In this document: positions 35,515-48,560 of the stretch, piece by piece
Layout: each line of letters begins with the position of its first letter
How positions within the stretch are numbered: position 1 is the stretch's first letter
Source: Acanthosepion esculentum
Taxonomy: Eukaryota; Mollusca; Cephalopoda; Sepiida; Sepiidae
Length of the DNA stretch: 64,000 nucleotides
Assembly: GCA_964036315.1 (NCBI GenBank)
Contig: OZ038478.1
Span: 145,675,065-145,739,064, forward strand
Direction: 5' to 3'
Position numbers and translations under genes: made by a program
The notes under the pieces: generated by a model
Told to the model about the DNA's origin: nothing
Databases searched by the model: none
Seen by the model: only the letters and a program-made list of their open reading frames with translations

Positions 35515-37480
35515 GGCTCTACCTGTTTATTTATAGGGACATGTAAATTGATATATATAGTGTTGCTTTTCTGCATTACGTCAATTCGTTCGGACGTGTT
35601 ATTACGGATGATTAAGTTATTTTCATTAAATTTAGTATAGTATATAATTCATTTATTTTACTGGCATCTGTGGGGATATATTTGTATTTATGAGTTTTTT
35701 AGGATTTCTTTCATCTTGCTTATATTTAGCATGCATCTAATTATGATATAAAAGATTGATATGTTTAGGCTTACTTCAGGAAATGTTATTTTTTGTTTGA
35801 TTTATATTATATTTGTAATAAATCGCCTTTTTATTCATCAACAATGTGTTAGAAAAATCATTATTAATGAGAGTTTGTTCAATGTTTTTTTTAGTTCTGT
35901 GTAGAAAATCTTTTTTTGTCGGTGAGTTAACTATAGCACGCTTTATTAAGTTTTCTACAATTGCTATTTTGTTGTAATTAGGACATTCGCTCTTATAATT
36001 AACAGTACATGAGTTTGTGCTAGTAGTTTTTTATAGGGGGAGTAGTGAATGTATTATTATTAGAGTCTATCAATATATCAAGAAATGTAATTTTATTATT
36101 ATTGTTAAGTTTATATGTGTATTTTAGGACAGAGTATTTTTTCAAATTCTTGTTGTAGTTCATGTATTTCATCAATATTTTTACTAAGATGGAGAAATCG
36201 TCAACATATCTTAAGTAGATGGATTTTTAAAAAGATACTAAATATATTCTTTTCAAGTTTAGCCATATAAAAGTTAATAAAGTTGGACCAGAGCTGAAAG
36301 CATGTAAACACCATCACGTTGTACATATACATTGTTTTTTGTTGCCAAAAGAATGGAACTTAGGCAGTGGAAGTTATGATGGATCTAATTTCTAATGGAC
36401 GGGGTGGGGGATTATTGTATATATTGCTTATAATTCTGTCGATCCTTTCTTTAACTGAGATATTGGTGAATAGATTTTCAACATCAAGTGAAGCTATGGT
36501 GTCTTTAGGATTTGGATTAATTCAAGAATTGATTTGATTCTGTAATGGAGATGTAGGTTGCAATAAATTGGTTCCTAATATTGGTTAGTTGATAAACAGG
36601 AGTGGGGATTCGGCATATAATAAGACAAAGTTTGGTTTATGTGTTTTTATGGTTCCATAAATATAATCTGGAGTATAATCACCAATTATTTTGATAAGTT
36701 TTAAATTGTCTAGTTCTAAATTATTGGCTGTGATTAGTTTGATTTTTAATTCCATCTGGTTGATACGATTCCTGTGAAGCTTTTGAAATTTGGTGTGGTC
36801 ATGTAGTATTTGTTCTAACATTGTACTATAAACAGATTTGTTTAAATCTACGAAGATGTCTGGTTTTTTGACAATTCTATCGGAATGTTAACGTAACTGT
36901 TTGGCAGAAATTTGTAGTGATTTAGTTAGTAGTTTAGAAGAATTTTCCCGTTTGTCATGTCTATCTTATAGCTTCAGTCTTGAGTAGGTCAAGAATTTTT
37001 GGCCAGTTTTTATCAGTTCCTCTTCTTGAATTTTTCTATACTTTGATACATCTTCATTTGTGTCTTTTTAATTGTCATATTTGCCGTATATATATAACAT
37101 TTGTGCCCGAAGTTAAGTAATTCCTTTTGATGGTTAGGTAATTCATAGTTGTAAATATTGATAAATTTATCCATTTTGTTCGGAAGATTGGTAATTTCTG
37201 TAAGTGTTGGTATAACTGTTTTTATTTGATCATGAATACTTTTCTGTTTGAGTCTATAGTAGATGAATTTTTTCTTTCATTAATGGTGTTTTATTTGTCA
37301 TCAGCTAATTCAATTTTGCCTTTTCACAAGGATACATTTAAATTTCCAAATGTCGGTGTTCTTGTAAACTGCTGGATAATGTAATTTAAATTCCATATAT
37401 TTTGGCAGCATATTTTCATTTAAAGCTGTCTGATTAAACATTTTAGACATATTGTGTTTATTTATTTGCAATAATGTCCT
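35515..37480 (-). pseudogene. Penelope-like element, RT and start of GIY-YIG region
   Basis: Reading leftward: an N-terminal segment (ETTKLIRDFERTLLQINKHN, 37510-37310), then DIFVDLNKSVYSTMLEQIL (about 36855-36800) and YGTIKTHKPNFVLL (36650 region, the K-x-HKP motif of Penelope RTs). NPNPKDTIASLDVENLFTNI (36515-36455) is motif A with its Asp. NFINFYMAKLEKN follows near 36270. The linker reads YKSECPNYNKIAIVENLIKR (about 35990-35930) and DFLHRTKKNIEQTL. NLIIRNNTSERIDVMQKSN leads into INLHVPINK where a YQFTCPY-like entry to the GIY-YIG endonuclease is expected; the element ends there, near 35515. Frequent stops show a dead copy. Confidence 0.85.
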
Positions 37481-37499
37481 TTCGAAATCGCGAATAAGT

Positions 37500-37534
37500 T
37501 TTGTTGTTTCAGGACACACACAGAAACACGCACG

Positions 37535-37632
<98 letters not shown>
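37500..37632. repeat. (CA)n(TA)n compound microsatellite
   Basis: CACG/CA run (37510-37569) followed by about 60 bp of TA. Confidence 0.95.
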
Positions 37633-37633
<1 letters not shown>

Positions 37634-37634
37634 C

Positions 37635-38495
37635 AATTACTGGAAAAATCGATACAATCGATCATTTTGGAACATCCGATTCAAGTCCAGTCTAGCTGAT
37701 TTTGGGCTATATTTTTCGTAAATGCCGAAGAATTTTGCTGAAAATTTTGGTTGAGCATCGTATTTACCGACAGAATTGAGGTGCTGATTTTCGTTTTCAA
37801 TATCGATTTCAATTATCGGATAAAAATCGATTAAATCATCCCCTTTTGACTCTCCATTCAAATAAAGTTTAGCTGAATTTGGCGATGTTTTTTCGCAACT
37901 TGCTTTGGATTTTAATAAACTTTATCGGCTTTCACCGTGACAATTAAAAACGTTTGCCCTGTGAGCTTCTTTGTGACCAACTAATACCCGAGGGAAGTCG
38001 ATACAATCATGTCTTCATCGGAATTTGCGAATACACCAATCAAACGTATATTCAACGTAGACGTCTACATTACAGACTCTAGAGGTGATTGTTATTCACA
38101 CACGGGGGATCATGCTCACATAGCTGTAACTCATTGGCTGAGTGCAGTACGCGGTCGCTGATTGGTGTTCGAGACCCTAGGACGCTCGCTGATTGTCACA
38201 GCCGATTAGCCAGTAATACTTCGCATTTGAACCTGCTGTGCGATGGGACGAAGGACTCACTTCTGCTCCTGTTACGCCGCCATCCGGTTGATACGATAGG
38301 CTACTTCAACTGATCATTTCTCCTACCGCAAGTTGTTTCTTACGTTTTTGTTTTCCGTTTGTCTGTTTAATTACATTTTTCCAACTACCATAAACAATTT
38401 TTTTTTAGCTGAAATCAGAGGGCACAGATACATCGCGATTGCTATTTTCTCACGCGGGATTGCGGCCACATTGCTGTCGGGCGGACGGCCGGCCG
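37635..38495. other. Unassigned DNA
   Basis: Minus-strand frame 37637-37861 is open for 74 codons without a known family. GTCGATACAATC or close forms recur at 37649 and 37995. A 38089-38313 plus-strand frame is also unrecognised. Confidence 0.35.
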
Positions 38496-38720
38496 GCGCA
38501 CTCTATGTTTAGACTTCCGCTTGATATTGCCAAGGCCGAAATTCCAACTTGCAGCATTTCAAAAGAATGGGGTCCGGCTGATGTATTAAGGCAATGTAAA
38601 CTCATAGTGAGGGACAAGTGCACTATGGCTTACAAACAAGCACTGAAGGTGTTGAATAGGTCCCTTCAAGACATTAGGGTCTCCACTGCAAACCCTACCT
38701 GTCATTCCATAAGGGACAAA
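38496..38720 (+). pseudogene. Helitron PIF1-type helicase fragment
   Basis: The frame reads MFRLPLDIAKAEIPTCSISK, WGPADVLRQCKLIVRDKCTM and AYKQALKVLNRSLQDIR. This is the stretch around Walker B (motif II) of PIF1-like helicases encoded by Helitrons, where relatives have IVWDECTMxHK. Here the motif reads IVRDKCTM, so the catalytic glutamate is replaced by lysine and the helicase would be dead even if complete. The segment then loses resemblance before the GDFRQ motif. Only about 70 residues of a protein normally over 1,000 long remain; no Rep domain or Helitron end was seen. Confidence 0.72.
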
Positions 38721-38744
38721 GGCCGATCATGTTCGTGCGTGCAT

Positions 38745-39720
38745 TAAGTCGTCCAACCTCTGGGCCCATGTCCAGTCATTGCATCTGACCACCAACATGG
38801 GCGTTCATACTACTGGGGACACCGGGTCCGCTGATTTTTCATACATGTCCTTCTCGAAATCCTTCACTAAATCGCACGGAGTGTTTTTGGCAAAAGAAAT
38901 ATTCTTCCTCTTCTTCCACCCTACTCCTCTTTTTTCTTTATTTTTGCTGCTGTTGTTGTTGCTGTTGTGGCTGTTGTTTTTGTGGCTGCTTTTGTTTTGG
39001 ATGCTTTTGCTGTTGTGCCTTCTTTCTTTGCCCCGCCTTCTGTGGCTGCTTTTGTTTTTTCTGCATGCACCACCCTTTACCGCTCCTGTGGCGGTGTTTG
39101 CTGCTTTGGTGGCGGCATGTCCTGCTGTTGGGGAGAAGGCGCATTTGCTCCTTGTTCTGTTTCTACTGCAACTACTGCTGCTGCTTTTGTTGTTGTCGTT
39201 GGACGAGGTGGAGGTTGAGTATTAGCGGGGCACGATTGGGCATGTGCCCCGCGGTACCACACGACCAGAAGTAGGGTCGGCGGCACTTCACTACTACCAA
39301 CATCTGTTTCTCCCTACATATCAATATGATGGAGGATTCTCCGAAACCTTGCCAGGCCAAGTTACCTGCAAAACTATGTCCCCAGTGGCGATGCTGGATT
39401 TACTTATGATGACATTGACTTCCTCTACTTCGCCATATTTGGAAAAGGAGGTCCCCATACGGCACTTACATATATCCACGGGCACTCCATGAACTGTGAT
39501 TTTTGTCATCTGGGTGCCCATATACTACGAATAGAGTCTCACAGATTTCGTTTTCAGGATATTTCCGCCCAGCTGTTTCCAGCTTGGTAGCCAGGAGAAT
39601 GTCCCACATTGAATTGGACCTGATGGCTAGCACTTTTGGTCCAATATTAAGCTTTTAAGTGCTTCTTCCATGGTTTCCCTGCTGATCCCAATTAATTTCC
39701 GACTCTTTATGTCTGTGGCC
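38745..39720 (-). pseudogene. LINE ORF1 relic (RRM-like domain, zinc knuckle, glutamine-rich tail)
   Basis: Reading leftward from about 39640: MWDILLATKLETAGRKYPEN, then TKITVHGVPVDICKCRMGTS and FSKYGEVEEVNVIISKS (an RRM-like fold: GVPVD and FxKYGEVEEV), then GDIVLQVTWPGK. One frame over: MLVVVKCRRPYFWSCGTAGH, a CCHC knuckle in which later residues are changed (MPNRAP). A Pro/Gln-rich, poly-Q tail follows (39190-38938), encoded by CAG/CAA runs, then WTWAQRLDDLM near 38770. Such ORF1 proteins bind element RNA in LINE particles. I recall close relatives in octopus Tx1-like LINEs. Several frameshifts and a stop in the RRM-knuckle link inactivate it. Confidence 0.75.
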
Positions 39721-39754
39721 AGCAAAGATATAATTCGAGCCTTCACGGCGTTCA

Positions 39755-41960
39755 CCTCGGGATAGTGAGAAAATGTTTTCCTTTAAAATATTCCTTGTAT
39801 TTCGATCTTTGTTTTGCATAGTTCGTCGCATCCTTTTTTCTCAGCCTGTTTTCACACAAGGCTATTTTAGACGTTGATACCGCTGGTGAATCTAACTCCA
39901 AGTCGCATTCAGATATTCTTGCAAAGCCACGGTATCCCACTTCAGCTGGGAGACAGATAGTCCGCCATTTGTTAGACCTGATTTTCTAAAACATATCCTG
40001 GTACTTTTCCCATTATTTTTCCAGCTTTATTTTCAAATGCCTCTTCCTGTTTCTTCTCCCAGGGTACAGTAAGTTCGAGCATTGCAATCTGCCAGGAAAC
40101 AATTGACCAGATTAATAAATCCGGGTGCAGGGAGGATGTCGTTATCTACTCTAGGAATTTCAATTGGTTCCCGAGGTCAACATTTAATTGCCAATCTCGA
40201 GCAGAAGAGAGCATGCAAGTTGACAATTTACGCACCGAGGTGGCGTTTTTGCCGGCCTTGACAAAATACATCGCCATCGTTTCAGCCTTGCAACAACAAC
40301 TGCTGATTTGCTGCCGCCACTACTTTGGCTATTTTCTTAAGTAACTGATCATGTCTCCACTGGAACTTCCCTAATTCAAGTGCCCTCGGACAGACGCTTA
40401 GAATGTGTTTCAGTCCACCTTTTCTGGAACAAACTGGGCATGATTGTGTCTCACTCATCCTCCATGTATGCAAATTTGCACCACTCGATAGGACAAGACA
40501 ATCCTAGTAGCGTCTTAGTGCCAGATTTCCGACCAACTTATTTTCCGCCGTAAAATCAATCTCACATCGTGTCCATGCACCCATGATCTTGCATATTCTT
40601 TTCCCGTCAGCGTTGGCTCGTACTTCCTCTTGAATTAGTTGCCATCTCTGTTTACTCTTGGCTTTCTCAATTCGGATACCAGGAGAGGAGACCAATCCCG
40701 CATGATCTGACGCCACCGTCCCCACGAGAGCCTTCAGCCTTATATGCTACTCCACAATACCCACTTCACTTCCTGCACCCCATTTCCATCCAGTGCTGAC
40801 ATCGATGCCTGCTGCCGCTGCTTTTGGCTCCTTAGAATCCCTATACTGTAGGGATTATCTTGCCTGAGAGACTACGAATTCCTCCACCAACCCATTGAAG
40901 CGGAATTGAAGTGCATTTGATATGCCATATAGCGCGGCACTACATAGACCTCTTGGCAGTCCTAGCAATCTGCGAAGGTAGCCGTTAGTTCTCTTTTCCA
41001 TGGCCTCCAATGATGTCATTGGGGATTCTTAGATAAACAAAGACCAAAGAATTCTCGGGAGCACAGCTTGCTGATAAATCCACACCTTGAGACTTCTCCG
41101 CGTCGACAAGCCATAATTCCAGTTCGGAGATCGTCACTCGGATGGACGAAGTATCCTTTAAAGAGCTGTTAAAAATATTTCGTAGGCTCTTCCCGGGTCT
41201 CTGTCAACAAGACAAGACGTGCAACCGCCTGTCAACGTTGCCTTCTGATGTAGTAAGGTCGATTCTACTTACGTCCTCGTCAAACTGTTTCCATTCGCTG
41301 AATTCACTTGATCTGGTTACGCATTACTTTGCTTGGGGTTGTTTGTTCAGTTGCTTGGGGTGACTGGGCACTGTGGTGTGAGTCCCGGCCTTGCACCTCC
41401 TTCGTGTCACCAGGCGATAAACATGTGCGTTGCATTATACAACCCTTATCCATGCATTTCATCCTACCCTGGTGTATTCTAAAGCCGCACAGATTCATGC
41501 ATTCCTTTCCGCAGTTGCAAAACAGAATCGAAGTCCTTAGATCAATCATTGAAATATCCGTCTCAGCGTGAATCTTTATATTTTCCCCGTCTCTGGATTC
41601 ACAGGGTGTGTGTATTGTTGTGCGTAGTCTTGGCAAAACTGGGATCATTTCTCAAGAAATAAAAATAATAAAATGGCAATCTAACATGCTCCTGTTTGCA
41701 GTCTTTCCGGCTGACGATTGACGCTCCAACTGTCACCGAGACTTTTCCTCGGTCGTCATCTGGTCGATTTCCAGACGTCACTTTGAAAGTCAGAATGAAT
41801 TTTCTTATAAATACACTCCACCAGGTGCGTAGGATCACCTCATCAGTGATGTTATGATTTGAGGTGATGACAAGTTTCGGGTTTTTCAACATCATACAAG
41901 TTCCCCCAAGAGACCCTACCGAAACAATAGCTATTCTGGCAGGCGATTCTGAAGCAAACA
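39755..41960 (-). pseudogene. R2-like LINE with N-terminal finger and restriction-like endonuclease, RT core deleted
   Basis: Reading leftward. At 41.54-41.46 kb there is a zinc finger, FCNCGKECMNLCGFRIHQGR, followed by an EWKQFDEDVSR-type linker (41310-41280). The RT palm is missing. Then come thumb sequences (LLGLPRGLCSAALYGISNAL, about 40990-40920, and FNGLVEEFVVSQAR), SDHAGLVSSPG, QGAWTR-like MGAWTRCEIDF, and the knuckle CPVCSRKGGLKHILSVC (C-x2-C-x7-H-x4-C, 40445-40395). After it comes WRHDQLLKKIAK. Past a frame change, HPDLLIWS and LELTVPWE (about 40120-40060) are the PD...E core of the restriction-like endonuclease. The finger plus C-terminal endonuclease is the R2/NeSL plan. In intact relatives the finger binds target DNA. 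Confidence 0.8.
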
Positions 41961-41964
41961 ACAG

Positions 41965-42214
41965 TGGACATATAAAGAACTGCCACTGATGTTCTTAAAA
42001 TTGCAAGTGACCAAGAAGAAACGGTCTACATCACTTCTTCCTCAGGCAAGAGGAAACAAAAAGAGAACAAACTGAATTGTCTCCAGGAAATTTTTTAAAT
42101 TTATAAAACAATACTTCATTAAAAAAACAAATAAAAAAAAATTCATGAACATTCGTTGGTACAGAAATTATTTTTAGAAAAGTTTCTTGTTTTCTTCACC
42201 TGTTTTTCCTTCCC

Positions 42215-42215
<1 letters not shown>
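41965..42215. other. Unassigned spacer
   Basis: Nothing recognised. Confidence 0.4.
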
Positions 42216-42217
<2 letters not shown>

Positions 42218-42301
<84 letters not shown>

Positions 42302-42302
42302 C
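42218..42302. repeat. (TA)n microsatellite
   Basis: About 82 bp of alternating TA. Confidence 0.95.
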
Positions 42303-42421
42303 TGATAACCCGTAACGAGTGGACGGAATTATTATTGGTAGATGCGTCTACGAGATTCTAGAGTTTAGGATGCTGAAGGTAATGCAAATAATTTAAATAT
42401 CAAACATTATATTTGTATTAA

Positions 42422-42424
<3 letters not shown>

Positions 42425-42487
<63 letters not shown>
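42425..42487. repeat. (TA)n microsatellite
   Basis: About 60 bp of alternating TA. Confidence 0.95.
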
Positions 42488-42489
<2 letters not shown>

Positions 42490-42671
42490 GTCCTGGGTAT
42501 GACGATAAGCTACATCTGCGTCCTGGGTAAATCGATAAAATACCTCCAACAGCAAGGCCTCTGATCAGGAGGTTTTAAGGAGCGTGGAACCACCCCCTGA
42601 TTGCTGGTGTTCTCAGGTTCACACTGACCCCGGGTGATAGCACCTGTTAGGGTCCCAGATTTTGAAGGCTC

Positions 42672-42673
42672 AG

Positions 42674-42727
<54 letters not shown>

Positions 42728-42741
42728 TTTTACTATTATCA

Positions 42742-42776
<35 letters not shown>

Positions 42777-42835
42777 ATCATCCTCATTATTATTTCCTCA
42801 CCATTCTTATTACTATTATTCTTATTATTATTGTG
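42672..42835. repeat. (AAT)n and (ATT)n microsatellites
   Basis: AAT run (42675-42726) followed by ATT-rich sequence. The two runs are reverse complements and could pair as a hairpin. Runs of Asn then Leu in one frame are artefacts. Confidence 0.9.
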
Positions 42836-42839
42836 TTCA

Positions 42840-43243
42840 CATGGCTATTGTCTACTCCCCTAGACTGTGTTGATAAGTCCTATGTGTGTTAAATTTGTCA
42901 AGCCATATTTCCTCATTATGTCTCTCAAAATGTCAGCTGTCTCTTTCTGATCGCCACTAACATTTTCCTTTTAATATATACTTCTAAGTCCAAAATAGAA
43001 AGGTAGGTTTCAATAAAAGGACATTATTTTCGGGAAAAAAAACAGGGTGAGTCGAATAAGCGGACAGGTTAGGATAAGTGCAAATAAACGAAAAAAAAAA
43101 ATGATTAATTGTGTGTCGGTTGGGAAAAATCAAAATTTAAATAGCCGGATACACGCATCTCTTTTGAACGCAAGAGTGTATTTATTAAGCATTCATCGTT
43201 GACATGTTCAAAAGAAACACTTCAAAGCCAGCTTATTCTAGAA
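42840..43243. other. Spacer before the satellite array
   Basis: No gene recognised. The transition to satellite occurs within 43235-43260. Confidence 0.45.
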
Positions 43244-45629
43244 AACAAAGTGTGATGGAAAAAGACAGAAATATCCGTATGTAGAAAGAAAAGAAAGAAT
43301 GTAGGGAAAAACAGAAAGAAAACAAAAAATGAATGAAAAAAGGAAAACATATCCATATGTAGGAATAAAGAAAAAAGAAAAAAAGACAGAAATTAAGGGA
43401 AAAAAGAGAAATGTCTGTATATAGAAGAAAGGAAGGAAGGAAGAAAGAAAGAAAGAAAAGAAAGAATGTAGGGAAAAGCAGAAAGAAAACAAAAAATGAA
43501 TGAAAAAAGGAAAACATATCCATATGTAGGAATAAAGAAAAAAGAAAAAACACAGAAATTAAGGGAAGAAAGAGAAATGTCTGTATATAGAAGAAAGGAA
43601 GGAAGAAAGAAAGAAAGAAAGAAAGAAAAGAAAGAATGTAGGGAAAAACAGAAAGAAAACAAAAAATGAATGAAAAAAGGAAAACATATCCATATGTAGG
43701 AATAAAGTAAAAAGAAAAAAAAGACAGAAATTAAGGGAAGAAAGAGAAATGTCTGTATATAGAAGAAAGGAAGGAAGAAAGAAAGAAAGAAAGAAAAGAA
43801 AGAATGTAGGGAAAAGCAGAAAGAAAACAAAAAATGAATGGAAAAAGGAAAACTTATCCATATGTAGGAATAAAGAAAAAAGAAAAAAAAGACAGAAATT
43901 AAGGGAAAAAAGAGAAATGTCTGTATATAGAAGAAAGGAAGGAAGGAAGAAAGAAAGAAAGAAAGAAAAGAAAGAATGTAGGGAAAAGCAGAAAGGAAAC
44001 AAAAAATGAATGAAAAAAGGAAAACATATCCATATGTAGGAATAAAGAAAAAAGAAAAAAAAGACAGAAATTAAGGGAAGAAAGAGAAATGTCTGTATAT
44101 AGAAGAAAGGAAGGAAGGAAGAAAGAAAGAAAAAAGAAAAGAAAGAATGTAGGGAAAAGCAGAAAGAAAACAAAAAATGAATGAAAAAAGGAAAACATAT
44201 CCATATGTAGGAATAAAGAAAAAAGAAAAAAAAGACAGAAATTAAGGGAAAAAAGAGAAATGTCTGTATATAGAAGAAAGAAAGAAAGAAAGAAAAGAAA
44301 GAATGTAGGGAAAAGCAGAAAGAAAACAAAAAATAAATGAAAAAAGGAAAACATATCCATATGTAGGAATAAAGAAAAAAGAAAAAAAAAAAGAAATTAA
44401 GGGAAAAAAGATAAATGTCTGTATATAGAAGAATGGAAGGAAAGAAGAAAGAAAGAAAGAAAGAAAAGAAAGAATGTAGGGAAAAACAGAAAGAAAACAA
44501 AAAATGAATGAAAAAAGGAAAACATATCCATATGTAGGAATAAAGAAAAAAGAAAAAAAAGACAGAAATTAAGGGAAAAAAGAGAAATGTCTGTATATAT
44601 AGAAGAAAGGAAGGAAGGAAGAAAGAAAGAAAGAAAAGAAAGAATGTAGGGAAAAGCAGAAGGAAAACAAAAAATGAATGAAAAAAGGAAAACATATCCA
44701 TATGTAGGAATAAAGAAAAAAGAATAAAAAGACAGAAATTAAGGGAAAAAAGAGAAATGTCTGTATATAGAAGAACGGAAGGAAAGAAGAAAAAAAGAAA
44801 GAAAGAAAAGAAAGAATGTAGGGAAAAGCAGAAAGAAAAAAAAAATGAATGAAAACAGGAAAACATATCCATATGTAGGAATAAAGATAAAAAGAAAAAA
44901 AAGACAGAAATTAAGGGAAAAAAGAGAAATGTCTGTATATAGAAGAAAAGAAGGAAGGAAGTAAAAAAGAAAGAAAGAAAAGAAAGAATGTAGGGAAAAG
45001 CTGAAAGAAAACAAAAAATGAATGAAAAACGGAAAACATATCCATATGTAGGAATAAAGAAAAAAGAAAAAAAAGACAGAAATTAAGGGAAAAAAGAGAA
45101 ATGTCTGTATATAGAAGAAAGGAAGGAAGGAAGAAAGAAAGAAAGAAAGAAAAGAAAGAATGTAGGGAAAAGCAGAAAGAAAACAAAAAATGAATGAAAA
45201 AAGGAAAACATATCCATATGTAGGAATAAAGAAAAAAGAAAAAAAAGACAGAAATTAAGGGAAGAAAGAGAAATGTCTGTATATAGAAGAAAGGAAGGAA
45301 GGTAGAAAGAAAAAAAGAAAGAAAAGAAAGAATGTAGGGAAAAGCAGAAAGAAAACAAAAAATGAATGAAAAAAGGAAAACATATCCATATGTAGGAATA
45401 AAGAAAAAAGAAAAAAAAGACAGAAATTAAGGGAAGAAAGAGAAATGTCTGTATATAGAAGAAAGGAAGGAAGGTAGAAAGAAAAAAAGAAAGAAAAGAA
45501 AGAATGTAGGGAAAAGCAGAAAGAAAACAAAAAATGAATGAAAAAAGGAAAACATATCCATATGTAGGAATAAAGAAAAAAGAAAAAAAAGACAGAAATT
45601 AAGGGAAGAAAGAGAAATGTCTGTATATA

Positions 45630-45682
<53 letters not shown>

Positions 45683-45950
45683 AAAGAAAGAATGTAGGGA
45701 AAAGCAGAAAGAAAACAAAAAATGAATGAAAAAAGGAAAACATATCCATATGTAGGAATAAAGAAAAAAGAAAAAAAAGAGAGAAATTAAGGGAAAAAAG
45801 AGAAATGTCTATATATAGAAGAAAGGAAGGAAGAAAGAAAGAAAGAAAAGAAAGAATGTAGGGAAAAGCAGAAAGAAAACAAAAAATGAATGAAAAAAGG
45901 AAAACATATCCATATGTAGGAATAAAGAAAAAAGAAAAAAAAGACAGAAA

Positions 45951-48507
45951 TTAAGGGAAAAAAGAGAAATGTCTATATATAGAAGAAAGGAAGGAAGAAA
46001 GAAAGAAAGAAAAGAAAGAATGTAGGGAAAAGCAGAAAGAAAACAAAAAATGAATGAAAAAAGGAAAACATATCCATATGTAGGAATAAAGAAAAAAGAA
46101 AAAAAAGAGAGAAATTAAGGGGAAAAAGAGAAATGTCTGTATATAGAAGAACGGAAGGAAAGAAGAAAGAAAGAAGAAAGAAAAGAAAGAATGTAGGGAA
46201 AAGCAGAAAGAAAACAAAAAATGAATGAAAAAAAGAAAACATATCCATATGTAGGAATAAAGAAAAAAGAAAAAAAAGACAGAAATTAAGGGAAGAAAGA
46301 GAAATGTCTGTATATAGAAGAAAGGAAGGAAGGAAGAAAGAAAGAAAGAAAGAAAAGAAAGAATGTAGGGAAAAGCAGAAAGAAAACAAAAAAAGAATGA
46401 AAAAAGGAAAACATATCCAGATGTAGGAATAAAGAAAAAAGAAAAAAAAGACAGAAATTAAGGGAAAAAGAGAAATGTCTGTATATAGAAGAAAGAAAGA
46501 AAGAAAGAAAAGAAAGAATGTAGGGAAAAGCAGAAAGAAAACAAAAAATGAATGAAAAAAGGAAAACATATCCATATGTAGGAATAAAGAAAAAAGAAAA
46601 AAAAGACAGAAATTAAGGGAAAAAAGAGAAATGTCTGTATATAGAAGAACGGAAGGAAAGAAGAATGAAAGAAAGAAAGAAAAAAAAGAATGTAGGGAAA
46701 AGCAGAAAGAAAACAAAAAATGAATGAAAAAAGGAAAACATATCCATATGTAGGAATAAAGAAAAAAGAAAAAAAAGACATAAATTAAGGGAAAAAAGAG
46801 AAATGTCTGTATATAGAAGAAAGGAAGGAAGGAAGAAAGAAAGAAAGAAAGAAAAGAAAGAATGTAGGGAAAAGCAGAAAGAAAACAAAAAATGAATGAA
46901 AAAAGGAAAACATATCCATATATAGGAATAAAGAAAAAAGAAAAAAAAGACAGAAATTAAGGGAAAAAGAGAAATATCTGTATATAGAAGAAAGGACGGA
47001 AGGAAGAAAGAAAGAAAGAAAGAAAAGTAAGAATGTAGGGAAAAGCAGAAAGAAAACAAAAAATGAATGAAAAAAGGAAAACATATCCATATGTAGGAAT
47101 AAAGAAAAAAGAAAAAAAAGACAGAAATTAAGGGAAAAAAGAGAAATGTCTGTATATAGAAGAAAGGAAGGAAGGAAGAAAGAAAGAAAGAAAGAAAAGA
47201 AAGAATGTAGGGAAAAGCAGAAAGAAAACAAAAAATGAATGAAAAAAGGAAAACATATCCATATATAGGAATAAAGAAAAAAGAAAAAAAGATAGAAATT
47301 AAGGGAAAAAGAGAAATGTCTGTATATAGAAGAAAGAAAGAAAGAAAGAAAAGAAAGAATGTAGGGAAAAGCAGAAAGAAAACAAAAAATAAATGAATAA
47401 AAGGAAAACATATCCAGATGTAGGAATAAAGAAAAAAGAAAAAAAAGACAGAAATTAAGGGAAGAAAGAGAAATGTCTGTATATAGAAGAACGGAAGGAA
47501 AGAAGAAAGAAAGAAGAAAGAAAAGAAAGAATGTAGGGAAAAGCAGAAAGAAAACAAAAAATGAATGAAAAAAGGAAAACATATCCATATGTAGGAATAA
47601 AGAAAAAAGAAAAAAAAGACAGAAATTAAGGGAAAAAAGAGAAATGTCTGTATATAGAAGAAAGGAAGGAAGGAAGAAAGAAAGAAAGAAAGAAAAGAAA
47701 GAATTTAGGGAAAAGCAGAAAGAAAACAAAAAATGAATGAAAAAAGGAAAACATATCCATATGTAGGAATAAAGAAAAAAGAAAAAAAAGACAGAAATTA
47801 AGGGAAAAAAGAGAAATGTCTATATATAGAAGAAAGGAAGGAAGAAAGAAAGAAAGAAAAGAAAGAATGTAGGGAAAAGCAGAAAGAAAACAAAAAATGA
47901 ATGAAAAAAGGAAAACATATCCATATGTAGGAATAAAGAAAAAAGAAAAAAAAGAGAGAAATTAAGGGGAAAAAGAGAAATGTCTGTATATAGAAGAACG
48001 GAAGGAAAGAAGAAAGAAAGAAGAAAGAAAAGAAAGAATGTAGGGAAAAGCAGAAAGAAAACAAAAAATGAATGAAAAAAAGAAAACATATCCATATGTA
48101 GGAATAAAGAAAAAAGAAAAAAAAGAGAGAAATTAAGGGAAGAAAGAGAAATGTCTGTATATAGAAGAAAGGAAGGAAGGAAGAAAGAAAGAAAGAAAGA
48201 AAAGAAAGAATGTAGGGAAAAGCAGAAAGAAAACAAAAAATGAATGAAAAAAGGAAAACATATCCATATGTAGGAATAAAGAAAAAAGAAAAAAAAGACA
48301 GAAATTAAGGGAAAAAAGAGAAATGTCTGTATATAGAAGAACGGAAGGAAAGAAGAATGAAAGAAAGAAAGAAAAAAAAGAATGTAGGGAAAAGCAGAAA
48401 GAAAACAAAAAATGAATGAAAAAAGGAAAACATATCCATATGTAGGAATAAAGAAAAAAGAAAAAAAAGACAGAAATTAAGGGAAGAAAGAGAAATGTCT
48501 GTATATA

Positions 48508-48560
<53 letters not shown>

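Noticed and set aside
38938..39190. Plus-strand Leu/Ala/Val-rich frames (38779-39225) as a membrane protein
   Set aside because: They are antisense to the glutamine-rich tail of the minus-strand ORF1 relic, which has clear RRM-like and knuckle motifs.
42672..42835. Asn- and Leu-run frame at 42634-42873
   Set aside because: Translation of the AAT and ATT microsatellites.
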